From Mansonella perstans (Eukaryota > Nematoda > Chromadorea > Rhabditida > Onchocercidae): DNA of 64,000 nucleotides. Below are positions 1-11,946 of this stretch, one piece after another. The DNA is taken from assembly GCA_037074765.1 (NCBI GenBank), contig JBAMDO010000025.1, positions 62,001-126,000 of the forward strand, given 5' to 3'. Below the pieces are notes generated by a model. That model did not search any database. It was given only the letters and a program-made list of their open reading frames with translations, and was not told the origin of the DNA. The translations under genes were made by a program, and so were the position numbers. The first letter of the stretch is position 1. Every line of letters begins with the position of its first letter.

Positions 1-28
1 AACAATAATGTGATTTTTTTTATTTAAG

Positions 29-1747
29 GCACCAGAAATCGATTCATTATTGGATGTCAAATGTGTTGTAAAAAAGCACTATTACAAGCCGTACGATCTA
101 AAAACGGTAACTTTTTGATGAATACGATAAAAGTTGTTATGAACTGTTTGATTTTTTCCCCGAAGTACAGTATGTTAACTGACTTTAAAGGAATTAGGCA
201 ACTGATTCATAGGATCGTTACACGAAGAGCTTCTAATAGTTCTTTCCATTAATTTGCTGGTCATATTGACCACATGTTCAGCTTTGCACATTCATGGTGA
301 TCTTGTTGTTTGATTGATTGCAATTATAGGACGAACAGAAAGAAATGGTATTAATTCCGTGGTTAGAAGAACAAGATGCTTTGGACCTTTCAGTGGATAT
401 GTCTGATACACAAGTTGATGGTGAAATAACTGAACTTCTTAGACAGATTCCGGAGTTTGCAGATGACGGTTTGTTCGTCTTATTTTCGAAGTTTTTATGT
501 CTCTTTGAAATCCTAAACAAATATGCAGTAAGTGTTATTCCTCCAACCCTTAGATTTGAGTGAAGAGCAAGGAAAAGAAGCGATGGTTCATGCGGATCTG
601 TTGAAGTTTGCGTAATATTGTTTGTAGAATAGGATATAAAAAAATATTGACATTTTGTGACTAGAGTAGACTAGTTTATCTTTCTGGAACTTCGGGTTCA
701 TTTTAAATAGTCTATTAAAACATTTGCAAGAAAATTTAATTTCATTTTAGAATTAGCTGTTAGTGGGAAAATTGTAAAAGATGAATACTATTCTGAAGTC
801 GGATCAGGTAGTGAAGCGACAATGTTTGATTCTGAAAAAGGCTCCGATGAAGAACTGTTAATAAAAAAATGTGAAAGTGCTGATCTGAAACTTCCGCAGG
901 GACCATTCACTGTCACGTAAGTTCATTTGAAATTCTGTCCTTTGAAGCAGCTTATCAACAGTATGTATTTTTAGTAAAAGTAAAAAAAAATATTTTAAGA
1001 GGTATATTTGGTACGAATTCAAACGAGCGCAACGAATTTGAAGCGGATTACTGGAAGGATTATCGATTTCTTCGTAATCGTAGAAGTATTTTTGTGCTGA
1101 GAAAGTATGCATTTTAAGCATAAAGTTTGTCAGTTGGTAAAGCAGTCATCGACATTAGGAAAATTCTAGTGAAAATTATTAAAAAAGTAAAATTTTCTGC
1201 AATTGCTTGTCAAGGCATGTGAATCGTTTTTTTTTTTATTGCATATTTGATATTATCAAAAATTTCAATCTCAGTTATAGGAACACTGAAGTACCACCAG
1301 AGTGTATGCTGGCATCCATGGATCACCGTTTGATTAAGCAGCTGGTGTTCGGGAAACTAGATATTCCAGTATCAGTTTTTAGCAGCGTATATTATCTTCC
1401 GGAAATTTTCATACGTATTATACGTACCAATCTTCGCATCATTCATTTGTCACAGCAGACAAAAGGATTTCTGGAAGGAAATATGGGAAGGAAATTTCTT
1501 GTTTGTAAATAGAAACGAAATCGATATTTAATTGAAAATCGGCACAGAATTCAAGGCATCCAAATTTTTAGGAAGAGGTCGTGCCATCATTGAAGAATGA
1601 GAGAAATGTGTCGTGGGATACATGGAATATCAAAGATGAGTGCAGCGGTATGAAGACACTGCTCGGAATCCCTCCTGAACTGTTTTATTTTTTTGATCTG
1701 GCTAGCTTCTTTGACCCGAACATAATTGTCCTTAATGAGCGAAACAA
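29..1747 (+). CDS. Unrecognised multi-exon nematode protein, partial at the left edge
   Basis: I do not recognise this protein. Six consecutive exons join in frame: 29-106, 330-468, 751-916, 1000-1104, 1281-1500 and 1572-1747, each bounded by plausible AG and GT signals with matching phases. The first begins at an acceptor near the window edge, so the start codon lies outside. The last ends in phase 2 and needs a further exon that I could not place. The predicted chain is acidic and charged, with the stretches PWLEEQDALDLSVDMSD, FEADYWKDYRFLRNRR and WDTWNIKDECSGMKTLLG. I see no signal peptide, membrane segment or repeat. An additional coding-looking stretch lies at 552-613 but does not fit the phases. 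Exon phasing makes a real gene likely; the function is unknown. Confidence 0.6.
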
Positions 1748-2319
1748 GTTGAGTTTTAAGCTATGTCCGTTTTTGCTAGCTACATTTTAACAGATATGGG
1801 TATATCGAAAACTGCAAAATATATTATTTTTTGACAAGAAAAAATCCTTTTTTCTGGAATTTTTGATCATTGTTCATTTTTCTGTAGCATGTTTAATTTT
1901 GTTTGTGAATGACTCGTTGTCTTTATTGAAGTATCATATATTTAAGCCTAATTTTTCTTAGATTTATAAGTTTGTATTCATTATTCTTTATGATTTCAAT
2001 AATTATTATACTTTATATATATCAATAATAATGATAGTTCATTCGCAAATTGTTTTAAAAAGTTATGGCTATATTGGTTATATGATAATCACAGCTGGGC
2101 CGCTGGATAAGCTTAAATGCTTTCTAAAAAGATGTATTGCTTTTGCTTGCGCGGTGTTATGGTGCTGCTCTGGTATTCAGGCTGTTATTTGAGCTTTCCG
2201 AATCTCGGATTGTTTTTGAACCACTGTGATAAGGACGCAGAAATCATACGGAACGAGAGTCCAAAGCAGTGCTCACTGCTCTTTCCACCACTGACAGCGG
2301 TTATTTCAAATGGAAATTT

Positions 2320-2490
2320 GACAATGATATGGCAGCTTGTTATGGAATTCACAAAATGTTTGATTCAACTAAATGCCAAATAGTGGTTGGATTTGTACTG
2401 TGTGACAATGATATGGCAGCTTGTTATGGAATTCACAAAATGTTTGATTCAACTAAATGCCAAATAGTGTGACAGTACAATCCAACCAAC
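2320..2490 (+). repeat. 84-bp tandem duplication flanked by near-inverted arms
   Basis: A segment beginning GACAATGATATGGCAGC at 2320 recurs at 2404, an offset of exactly 84 bases, and the copies are essentially identical over about 66 bases. Because 84 is a multiple of three, the open frame covering both copies (from 2269) repeats a 28-residue unit starting DNDMAACYGIHKMF. The spacer after copy one (about 2384-2401) and the sequence after copy two (2471-2490) are near reverse complements of each other. It may be a duplicated exon fragment or a small hairpin element. The surrounding frame (2221-2470) looks coding-like in places, but no gene model could be closed. Confidence 0.75.
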
Positions 2491-2814
2491 AACTGATCTT
2501 AAAATTTAAGGAGAAATACTCCGGTAGTGAACGGGATATTTCAACGACCACCATTGTAAAGACTCAGAACCGTACTGAACAGTATGGGTGGGGGTATTCT
2601 TGAAAAGCTGTAGATTTCATTTACTGAGGTAGGTATATGACATCCGTATCCTTTTGCTCCATATGTAACTTCGAGAATACGATATCTCTGAATCCCTTTA
2701 GTAGCAGATGAGGATATATATACATGAAATTCTATATCTGTGGCAGCGAAATAGAAAACAAAATTCATGTGTACTTAGCGTACGAATAAAATATCGCTTT
2801 CCTAAAGTCAAAAG

Positions 2815-2851
<37 letters not shown>

Positions 2852-3129
2852 ACACTCAGTATTGGAAAGTAAAGAAAGAATAGTGAAAGCAGACTGGCTT
2901 ATTTTTCCACACATACAGAACCGGTTTACCTGCACAAAATTGAGCAGAAATGAGAACGAAAAGCAAGGACAGACTCAACATAAACATCGCTATGATAATG
3001 ACAGAGTCATATATATAGGACAGAAGGATATAAGATTAAATGATATGCCGATAGTAACAAATGTTTTCCAAAAAAAGTACTCATATGATGACAATTTACA
3101 CATGGATGTATATATATATATATATATAT
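2815..3129. repeat. Poly-A tract and short TA microsatellite in intergenic DNA
   Basis: There is an uninterrupted run of about 36 A at 2815-2850 and a (TA)n run at about 3109-3129. The stretch 2491-4146 between the left-edge gene and the end of the CCDC6-like gene otherwise shows no exon set I can support. Confidence 0.85.
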
Positions 3130-4146
3130 CTGACATCTTAGTGAAAGTTACGTAAGGCATTGCCTAATTGAATAATCAGATAACTTTTGTGTCTTATAGA
3201 CACAAAAAAAAAAAAATATTCCCATGTCTCCCCATGACAAATACGCATAATGAATAAATTATGGATCAAACAGAGGTCAAGTATCACAGAAAAACCGAAC
3301 CATTAGCATGAATAAACCTCAGATGATGCACGACGATATCCATCTGTCAATAAAGAGACAGGAATAAAGAATGAAGAAATGGATCAATTATGTTGCATGT
3401 GCATCCATGTTCAGTGGCAAAAATAATGGCTTTCGGATTCCTTATCCTGATAATACATCATGTGAGACAACAAAGGAAACTTGCAATGTTCGAAAAAATC
3501 TACAACAGGAGACGTCCAAAAACTCCCAGAATAACGTGCAGTAAATTTTAAATGAAAGACATTCCTCACAGTTCAAAAAAAGCCAGGTGAAATCGGAAAA
3601 AACCGAGATGAACTGAATCTGTGATTTTTAAAATACAAAAAAATGTAAAAATAAGCATCTTTCATGGAATTCTGAATTTAATGAATTTTTGAGCACCAAA
3701 AAACTATTCACAATGATCAAATCTATTTATAGATGAATGAATCAGTTAATGGATGAAGAAGAAAAAAATAGCACAATCACAAACTGGACCTTTCCTTGAC
3801 GATCAGTCTCGTTTTGTAATAGGTGAACGCGTTGGAGGAAGGGCTGGACGGGCGAACTGACCAAGACTTATATTCGTTAATTCTCTTGATTCATTCTGAA
3901 ATAAGTGCCTGAATCTTTGAAGATTTTAGTAAAAACGAGACGAGATTTACACCACATCATAATTAGTGCTACCGAGGATTCAAGCCGTTTTGAGAAACTC
4001 CAGATCATTTTTGAATAGCACAAGCCAATCACTTTCTCAAAACCATTACAAAAAGATGCAAGAAAAAATTAAATTAAATGAGCTGTGTATAAGACTTTTT
4101 GCTTTTTTACAAGCTATCCAAGCTTCTTCCACTCAAAACCAGTAAA

Positions 4147-7100
4147 TCAGTTGACAGAACAAACCGAATCTTCATTTGAAGTTGTTGAAATCGAACCTAG
4201 ATATGCCGATGTTACCTTTGTCGACGACTCTTTATTAAAACGCTCTCCATCTTCTAAAATAACAATGCGGAATTTTTCTCGCAAGAAGATTTCATTTTAA
4301 TTCAATTATTTATGATAAACCAGCTATAGACCATTTACCGTTACGAGGATAGGGGTGTTCACTAACGAAGAAGCCCGCATCCATGTTCACATCACCATCT
4401 GCGTCTGCCATTTCTGAACCCTCTTCCATTCTGTCAGCTAAAAACAAACGATCTGATATAAGATTCCTATTACCTTTGTTACTAAAAATGATGTATATAA
4501 GCAATTTTGTTAACACTTTATCTCATTATAATATTAAACTCTACCCTGAGATTCCAACTGCCCGGATAATATACGCTCATTGTGCCAAGAAGATAAATCA
4601 ACACCGGTATTCGGAATTACCACAACATTAGCTGTAACATCTTTTATAGAAAATAAATACAGATAAAATAAGATATGGATATTAAAAGTCTTATTCAAAA
4701 TGAACATAATCGCAATTATCTACGTCAAAATTAGCTTACGGCTAGATGCTTTTGTAAGATAAGTGGGCGTTGGTGTCATGCTTTTCGGAACCGACATTCG
4801 GTTAAGAAGTGCCGCCATACAACTATCCTCATCATTCTCACGTGCTGCTTCAGATGCGACGAATGCACTACAAAGGATCAGAATACACAATCTACACATA
4901 ACAGTAAATGCTCTTTTCAAATTTTCAAATATTTGCAAAAAAAAAGCTCGGCAGTCATCTCTTTATAATAACAAGCATATTTTGCCCAAATGAAAAAGTT
5001 GTTCCATCATTTCTTCAACAATCTTCATGTTTCTTTCCTTTCTTTCTTCCTTACATCAGTTACTTTTGAATTTCTTCCTGAATACATTGTAGACTCTTCT
5101 TACCGACAAGTTTCAAGACAACGTGCTAAATCAGTTTCCAAGGCCATGCGTGCGCGACGATTATTCGCACGCGACTCAGCTGACTTTTCACGAACGGCCA
5201 ACAAGTCAGCAACGTCTAAAATTGTTATGATCTAATTTTTAATGAACAATTGTTTACATCTTTGGGAAAATTAGATACTAAAAATACTAGAATACATTTG
5301 CAAATTTATCAAAACAGTGGGACTGGAACGAACATTTTGTTTCTTGTCCATTCATTTGTTGCTGCAAATTGGAGATTGTTCCCTTGAGAATGGCAATAAC
5401 GCTGCGCTGGCGACTGCATTCTTCACGCAGTTTGCGAGCTTCTGTTTCAGCTCTTGTTGAGCGACGCTCCCCAACATCATTCATCCTTGCAAATAAAGTC
5501 AGTTAAAAAAAAATTTCGTCATAATTCTTCAGAATGAAAAAGGAAACAAAAAAATTGAAACAGAAGTCTAAGAAAACTTACTCGTGAGATGGGAATTCAT
5601 TTGCCGAAGAAGATGGCGAATGATCCTCCGATAAACTGGCTTGATCCAACCGAGCTTGCATGCGTCTGGAAATTTTTTTCTAAAAATTTTTGAATTCTTT
5701 TTGAAAGTCGTCGTGAACACTAGCACTTTAATATCAAGACCCAACCGCAAAATTTTAAGAAAAATGAAAACAATACCGTTTTTCAGCCTCTAACTGATCC
5801 ATACGTTTACCCAGAGTGTTAAACAGAGATTCTTGTTCATGCTCAAGTGCATTTTCCAGATCAACTTTTTCACGACGCAGCTGCTCGAGTGCCTGCAATA
5901 ACTACTATAATCTATCAGCTCTTATGATGACAGTGAGCAATAACACGCAAATTAAAGATGTGAACTCCCGAAAATTCACCGTGTGGTTTGCACTGATTTC
6001 CGCCTCTAGTTTACGAATTTTCACTAGCAATGTATCCACGACCCAGCTCTGCTCCGCTTCAACTTGTCCAGCCAACTCATCTCGTTCATTTTGTAGCTGA
6101 AATAGACATAACTGTAACAAACTGCAATAGAACAGAAAACAAGAAAAGCCAAGCCATGATGGATGACTAATGTTCTATTTTACAAAATATTAGCTGAAAC
6201 ATATTCCGCATCCATAATTTCATGCTATAAAATTTGAAAGTGACGTTGCAAAATTACGTTTGAAAAAGACTTATAACATTAACATATATATCTTTACATA
6301 TCTATGATACACATTAAGATATCATAAAAGATTTTACTTGAACTGCAAAAAAAAAGAGACCTATAACCTTTTTTTTTGAATAGGAATTGTGATTATAATG
6401 AAGTGATTACAGGTTTTGCATAAGCCTGGCATTTAAGAATAACAGGAAAATTTTCACTTATTTGTATAAAAAGCTAACTTGAGAAAGTTTGCGCGTCAAG
6501 TCGTTTGTTAAAAATTCCTCCTCCTGTTCATACTTCAAAGCCAAAGCTTCCTTATCATTCTTCAATTTTTGAATGCGCTTCAGCAACATGTTCGATATAA
6601 ATTCTTCCTCCTGCTCAGCCTTTGCATGCTGTCAAAATAACAAAGTCTGAATATATCTTTGAATTTTACACAGCACAATTCACAGACAGCAGTATCAAGA
6701 GCTGTTAGTACAAATGCATACATAAAAAATATTAAAACACGACAAACCAAGCGAACGCTTTTTTCCCTAATGGTTTTATTCAACTGCTGCAGCGATTCAT
6801 TGCGAGCACGCAGACCCGAAATCTCTTCCTTAAACAAGCTACTGTTAAAATGATGTTGAAATAAAGGCCCGAAATGTTTCTTGATGAAGATTACTTAATT
6901 TTATTATTTCAGTTCTGAAAATCAAATCAGTAAAATGCGAGCATATACAGCGATCATACTAAATGGAAGCTCCATTATTATCAAAGGAGTTGCAAGAAGG
7001 TCTCAGTAAATTATTATACGTCTCTGAATATTAATAAATTAAATCACTATTTTTCGCACTTTCCAAATCTATAAACCATTCATGGTTAATCAGGAATTTC

Positions 7101-7793
7101 TCCTGATTCATCTAAAAGTTCTTCAACAACAATTTATTATATGTTTATTAAATTCACCTCAACGCGAGTTTTTTCTCTCAGAAGGAAGACCGCTTTCCTC
7201 AACACATCATCGTATTTTACAGAAGAACGAGGAATGCGCTCTTCATAAAGAGAGATCAATTCCTGATCGGAGATCACATCAACCGACACAACTTCCTGAA
7301 ATGCATGATGATTAATATTTGACGGTAAAGTCTGGTTACGGATAAAAACGGATAAAAATCTTAAGCACAAAAATATAAAACTCCAAAAATGTCATAATTA
7401 AGAAAATTTAATCAAAGAAATTTAAGCTACCTCTACTGAAGGAGACAGTTGCGGTGAAAGCTTCACGGTAACTTTAGCAAGTTCAGAATCTTCACGACCA
7501 GCTGGAAAGGAAAATCTTATGTCTTTAAACAAATGAAATTCAAAAAGTTACTGGTAGCTTCGTTTATTCATAGCAGCAATAGAAAACGAATCTAGTTTAT
7601 GCGCAGTCAATATGTTCCACAATTACTTCATCAACTGTGCAGGCAAAATAAAGAAACATCCAATATACATACCTTTTGGACAACGAGCATGCTTATCACG
7701 CGAACCATCTAAACTAAAACATGTGCGCTCAGCACACACAGCAGACTGCAGCTTGAATGACTGACCATTTGTTAAACCCGTGTTGCCAGACAT
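4147..7793 (-). CDS. ccdc6: CCDC6-like coiled-coil protein
   Basis: CCDC6 (H4/PTC1 family) proteins are coiled-coil scaffold proteins; the human one has been linked to DNA-damage checkpoint signalling. Fourteen exons run down the minus strand: 7793-7673, 7501-7431, 7295-7158, 6828-6748, 6628-6479, 6096-5980, 5892-5777, 5665-5582, 5485-5334, 5215-5104, 4867-4740, 4631-4545, 4437-4339 and 4253-4147. They total 1,563 bases with every phase matching, giving 520 aa (human about 474). Family hallmarks are EKSVRL followed by [20 protein letters not shown], then [20 protein letters not shown] and [20 protein letters not shown], with [11 protein letters not shown] at the next junction. The C-terminal third (exons 9-14) is divergent and acidic, without the proline-rich tail of vertebrates. 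The start is the ATG directly after a TTTATTTAG acceptor. Reading through the last donor would stop at 4310 instead. Confidence 0.85.
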
Positions 7794-7802
7794 CTAAATA
7801 AA
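7791..7802 (-). other. Likely spliced-leader acceptor at the CCDC6-like start codon
   Basis: On the minus strand the sequence reads TTTTATTTAG followed at once by ATG. An acceptor touching the start codon with no upstream in-frame exon is typical of SL1 trans-splicing in nematodes. This is inference from sequence only. Confidence 0.55.
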
Positions 7803-8383
7803 ATTGCTAGATGATATTGTTAGCGAAATTTATATTAAATGAAATAAATTTAAAGTAATTAAAATACATGCAAAAATTTATCTATCCAAAAATAAGAGAA
7901 ATGACATTGGCTGAAGATAAGAAAGTCACTGAAAATCCCGACCAACAAGTCTTTTTTATATTGGAGTGTAGACAAGCTCAGGAGACAAGAGAGCACACTA
8001 TTTGCCATTAAATATATTTCAGTGCGGATGCTTTTGCCATACCGCCCACCAGATATTTTTGAATCAGCAAGATGATAGAAAACCATGTATTTCATTAAAT
8101 AAAAAAATAGTTTTTCCAGCAAAAATCCCGCAAATGTAAACAGAAATTACAGTGCATCCAACTACATAAGGTATCTCCGCAATTTGACCCTTTGTCATAA
8201 TTTTGAATTGACTTATTAACAACGATTTCTCAGATGTTCAGTTTGAAGTGCTGGAACTAATTTAGTGCTCAGTATAAGCAATCAAAAAAAGCCCTCCACT
8301 ACAAAAAAAAATTTAGACTCTGAAAAATCTTTTATTATGGAAGCTATATCAGCCATGAGTCTTTCGAGTCTGAAAAGTTTTTT

Positions 8384-8414
<31 letters not shown>

Positions 8415-11400
8415 TCATCATTACTTCAATATTTATCGTTATCACTCATCTTTCTATTTAGCTTTATACTCACTTCAACATTTTCAGTAATCATTTTATC
8501 AAATTAAGCATTCATTCCATTCAATATCGCAATTTGTTCCGAAACGGTCCGTTTTTATCAACAAAATAAGCTCTATTTTTTGTCGAAAAAAAAGCGTTGA
8601 TAATAAAGATCTGCTGAAATAAACAATGATAATTTTAAATAGGAATAAAACTATGGACCAGCCTTACAAATAGCCTTTCCCAAAAGTTTAACAATAATTT
8701 AGCCACCTAAATTGAAAATTAAATCCTTGCATAATTTCGGATAGGAATTATTAAACACAAAAATTGATTTTAGCATGTAATATTCAGAATTAGAAATTCT
8801 CTGATATTACAAAAGGTAAATCCCTAACCATTAACCCTGAATGATTGAACCCTGTCCCAACCGCATTATGGAATAAAAAAAAATGCGAGCGCTCAAGAAA
8901 CTTTAGCCAGAAACAATGAACATTTTAAAAAAAAAATAATGATTTAATATTGCATAATTTATCAATCAAAAAATTTTATGCTACTTTGCATAATGTTCCA
9001 TTGGCTTCAAGCATTGTAACTAATTTTGTGAAGTTCTTTGAAATAAAATGCAAATAGTAATAGAAGTGAAGTCATACAGTGTTTTTTATAAAAGTACCGC
9101 AAGCAACTAATCTCAAAACTTACTCTCGATGTCTCGACCTAGTCCATATAAGCAAACGTAGTTTGACACTCGATAACTCGCCCCCTCCTCGCGCAATATT
9201 TCACCACCAACCCTTTCAAAACTCGTCCGCTGACAAACGATAGGATGAAGTTTCTCCATTGGATGCTTCGTCCACACGTCCCCCAAGCACAAATTTAAGA
9301 AAAGTTAAATTTTTGAAAGTTGAAAGATTTCATGAAAAGTGTCTAATAAATTCTGGTACTGCAAAGTTATGTCATCTGTTGATAACAAGAAATAATTGGC
9401 AGAACCTGAGAAGTTGGCTGAGATTCCAATTATTATGTATTTAGAAAGTACACTGGAAGTTTTATTTCTATTGTGAAAATCTTAATTTTGAATACTAGTT
9501 AAATAGAAATCAGGAAGAGGTCATCTGACATATGTCCAGTTAGTAGTGTTACAGATGAAAAAGCTAAAGAAAACTTAGAAAGTTTTCCGGAAAATTACTA
9601 CTCAATACTGTCATCATTTTGTCGGGATTGTTCAGAGATTATACTATGTACCTTAATAATTTAATGCTCTAACTTCCTTAAATAAAATACAGCGATTTGC
9701 ACAATAATTAGAAAAAGATTTCCGGACTTTTAAAGCGATTGTTACGGATAGAAAAAAACAATGTCCGAAATAATGTCGGAAAATGGAGCTTATTTTTGAC
9801 TCAAAATATCCTATATTTTTGGAGAGTTTTTGGAGACCTTTTGAATTTTATGATTGCGTTTAATTTTTTTGAGGAGCTGACTGAAATATGGGACATCAAA
9901 TTGCACTTAACTTAAACTCCGTAAGCTTGTTGTAGGAAAGTTGAAGAAATTTCGTTCTTTGTCATATAAAAAATTATCTGCTGTAAGATGGAAATGGCAG
10001 ATTAGTAGTCAAATTCAGCTAACTCTTTTTTAAACTTTTTCATGAACCTAGAATTGAAAGATGTTACTTAGTCGTTTATATTTTGTAATAAATATTATAA
10101 TTTTTTTATGCATAACATTCCAACACATTTTGCGTATTTGAAGTAAAAATTTCATGACTAACCAATATGTTACAAGTGACTGAATTGTATTCGAGAAATG
10201 TTAAAATGAGCAAAAGAAATGCTGCCATCATACAAATATTTTATTTTGCCTGTTCCAAAAACATCCTCGCTGCACATCGAATCATCATCCCTAACGATTA
10301 TCATTCTTTTTCATCTTCGTTGCTTTTCACATTTTCACTCTTGTAGATTGTTCCTAGATTTAATTCCTTCCCTATTCTATTAGTAAAGTTTGAACTTCAA
10401 GTACTATTTTAATAAATTCAGTGATTTTAAATTTCCAAGCAATTCCTTTTCATTTACTAGATGGTAAAGGGCCAAGATTTTTGATTTTCGTAAGGATATC
10501 GTCAATCGATGAAAAAATTGTTTGAATTTGTGCTGATTTGTTGTTGACGAGAAATTTAGCATATTACTAGATGAACTGTGAAATCACTTCATCGAATTTC
10601 GATGCCTCTAAAGTAACTTCGAATTTCTCAGGAGATCTTTCAAACTTGTATCTCGAAATAATTATCCATAAAAAATTTTTTCATTCAATTTTATCCAATG
10701 GTAAATTACCCTTCGCAAAATATCTTTTTCTTTTGTAGATATCACACATCAAGTAGTGAATTTCGTTTTACCATACAAGTCAACGGTATGTTTCCGCATT
10801 AATGGCAAAAAATTCCAACAAATGTCCTGATCAGATATTGTCGGAAAAGCTAAGCATTTTTCTTCTTGGAGGACAAATAAGAGATAAATTAAAAACATTG
10901 TGGAGGTGAGGGTATGACAATAACTATGCATATTTTGATGAGTGGTAAGAATGCAGTTATTTAGCTTGGAAAATGACGGGAAGGGAGGAAGTGATAGTAA
11001 GAAAAGTATGCAAACATACAAGGAGACAATATTGCTTTCGAACAGAGCCATTAGGTATCTTTTGAAAATCGGGAAAGCAACAAAAGCATTTCTCCCGAAA
11101 TCGTTCTTTAACGTAATGTGCTTATGAATTGGAAGTGCCATCATGAGTCAAATTCTTGAAATCAAATTCTTGCAGCAAGTAAACAAAAATTTTCGCTATG
11201 TACTGTTCCGTTGCTCGTTTCATCGTTTTTCTCTTTATATGGATTGATAAATGCGCACCTTGGGTTCAACCACAAATCGGAATCTATCCAGGCTTTCTTA
11301 ACATCTACAGCGCCAACAAAAATTTTGGTTGGTTGCACTAGTTTTTCATGAAATTTGTTTAAATAATTTAATTTTTGTCAATTGTCAATTGATGAAATCG

Positions 11401-11576
11401 TTATTCTGAGTATAAAACAACTGATGTGCTACAATATATGTCGGACTGAGTTCGAAAAACTAGTTCTTTTCTCATTTCCATTCTTTGCTAAAAAAGAATA
11501 TTACTTTTGAAAGTTGGTCATCAATACCTAGTAAAACAACGACAAATTTGCTACTTGCTATAAGCATGGATTTTAG
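7803..11576. other. Long stretch without a supported gene
   Basis: This AT-rich region lies between the CCDC6-like gene and the ZP-domain gene. It holds a T-rich run at 8387-8413. Only short open frames are present and none has a convincing exon pattern. A possible small exon at 10739-10785, with a strong acceptor (TTCTTTTGTAG) and a GTATGT donor, could belong to the N-terminal part of the ZP gene, but its frame is not settled. Confidence 0.5.
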
Positions 11577-11946
11577 ATGAAACTCAAATTATGGTTCAGT
11601 TTATAAATGGGACTCATAAATCAAAAGGTTTTGGCTGTACCGATGAGCTCAGAATGGAAGTATTCCTTTTCAAAAAACTTTTTTATTGACCATTTCTTTT
11701 TCAAAAAAGATTTAATTAAAATTTTTGAATGGAAATCAGTAGTTTTTGGAAATCATTTTACTAAATACACATGACTCTTGGACTGATAGCCTCTAGATTT
11801 GATTATTTTAGTTCCGTGACTGGTTATTGTTCGCTAATTCTTGCGTAATTACTGCTCAATTAGATAAAGAAAGCGCTATTTTGTTAATTCCATATTTTAT
11901 TGCCAGTTATAGAAGTTGTGTTTACTAAAATTTATTTTACTTGTAG

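Noticed and set aside
10749..11144. A 131-codon minus-strand open frame
   Set aside because: No domain, no splice pattern and unremarkable hydrophobic composition; plus-strand frames in the same place are equally weak.
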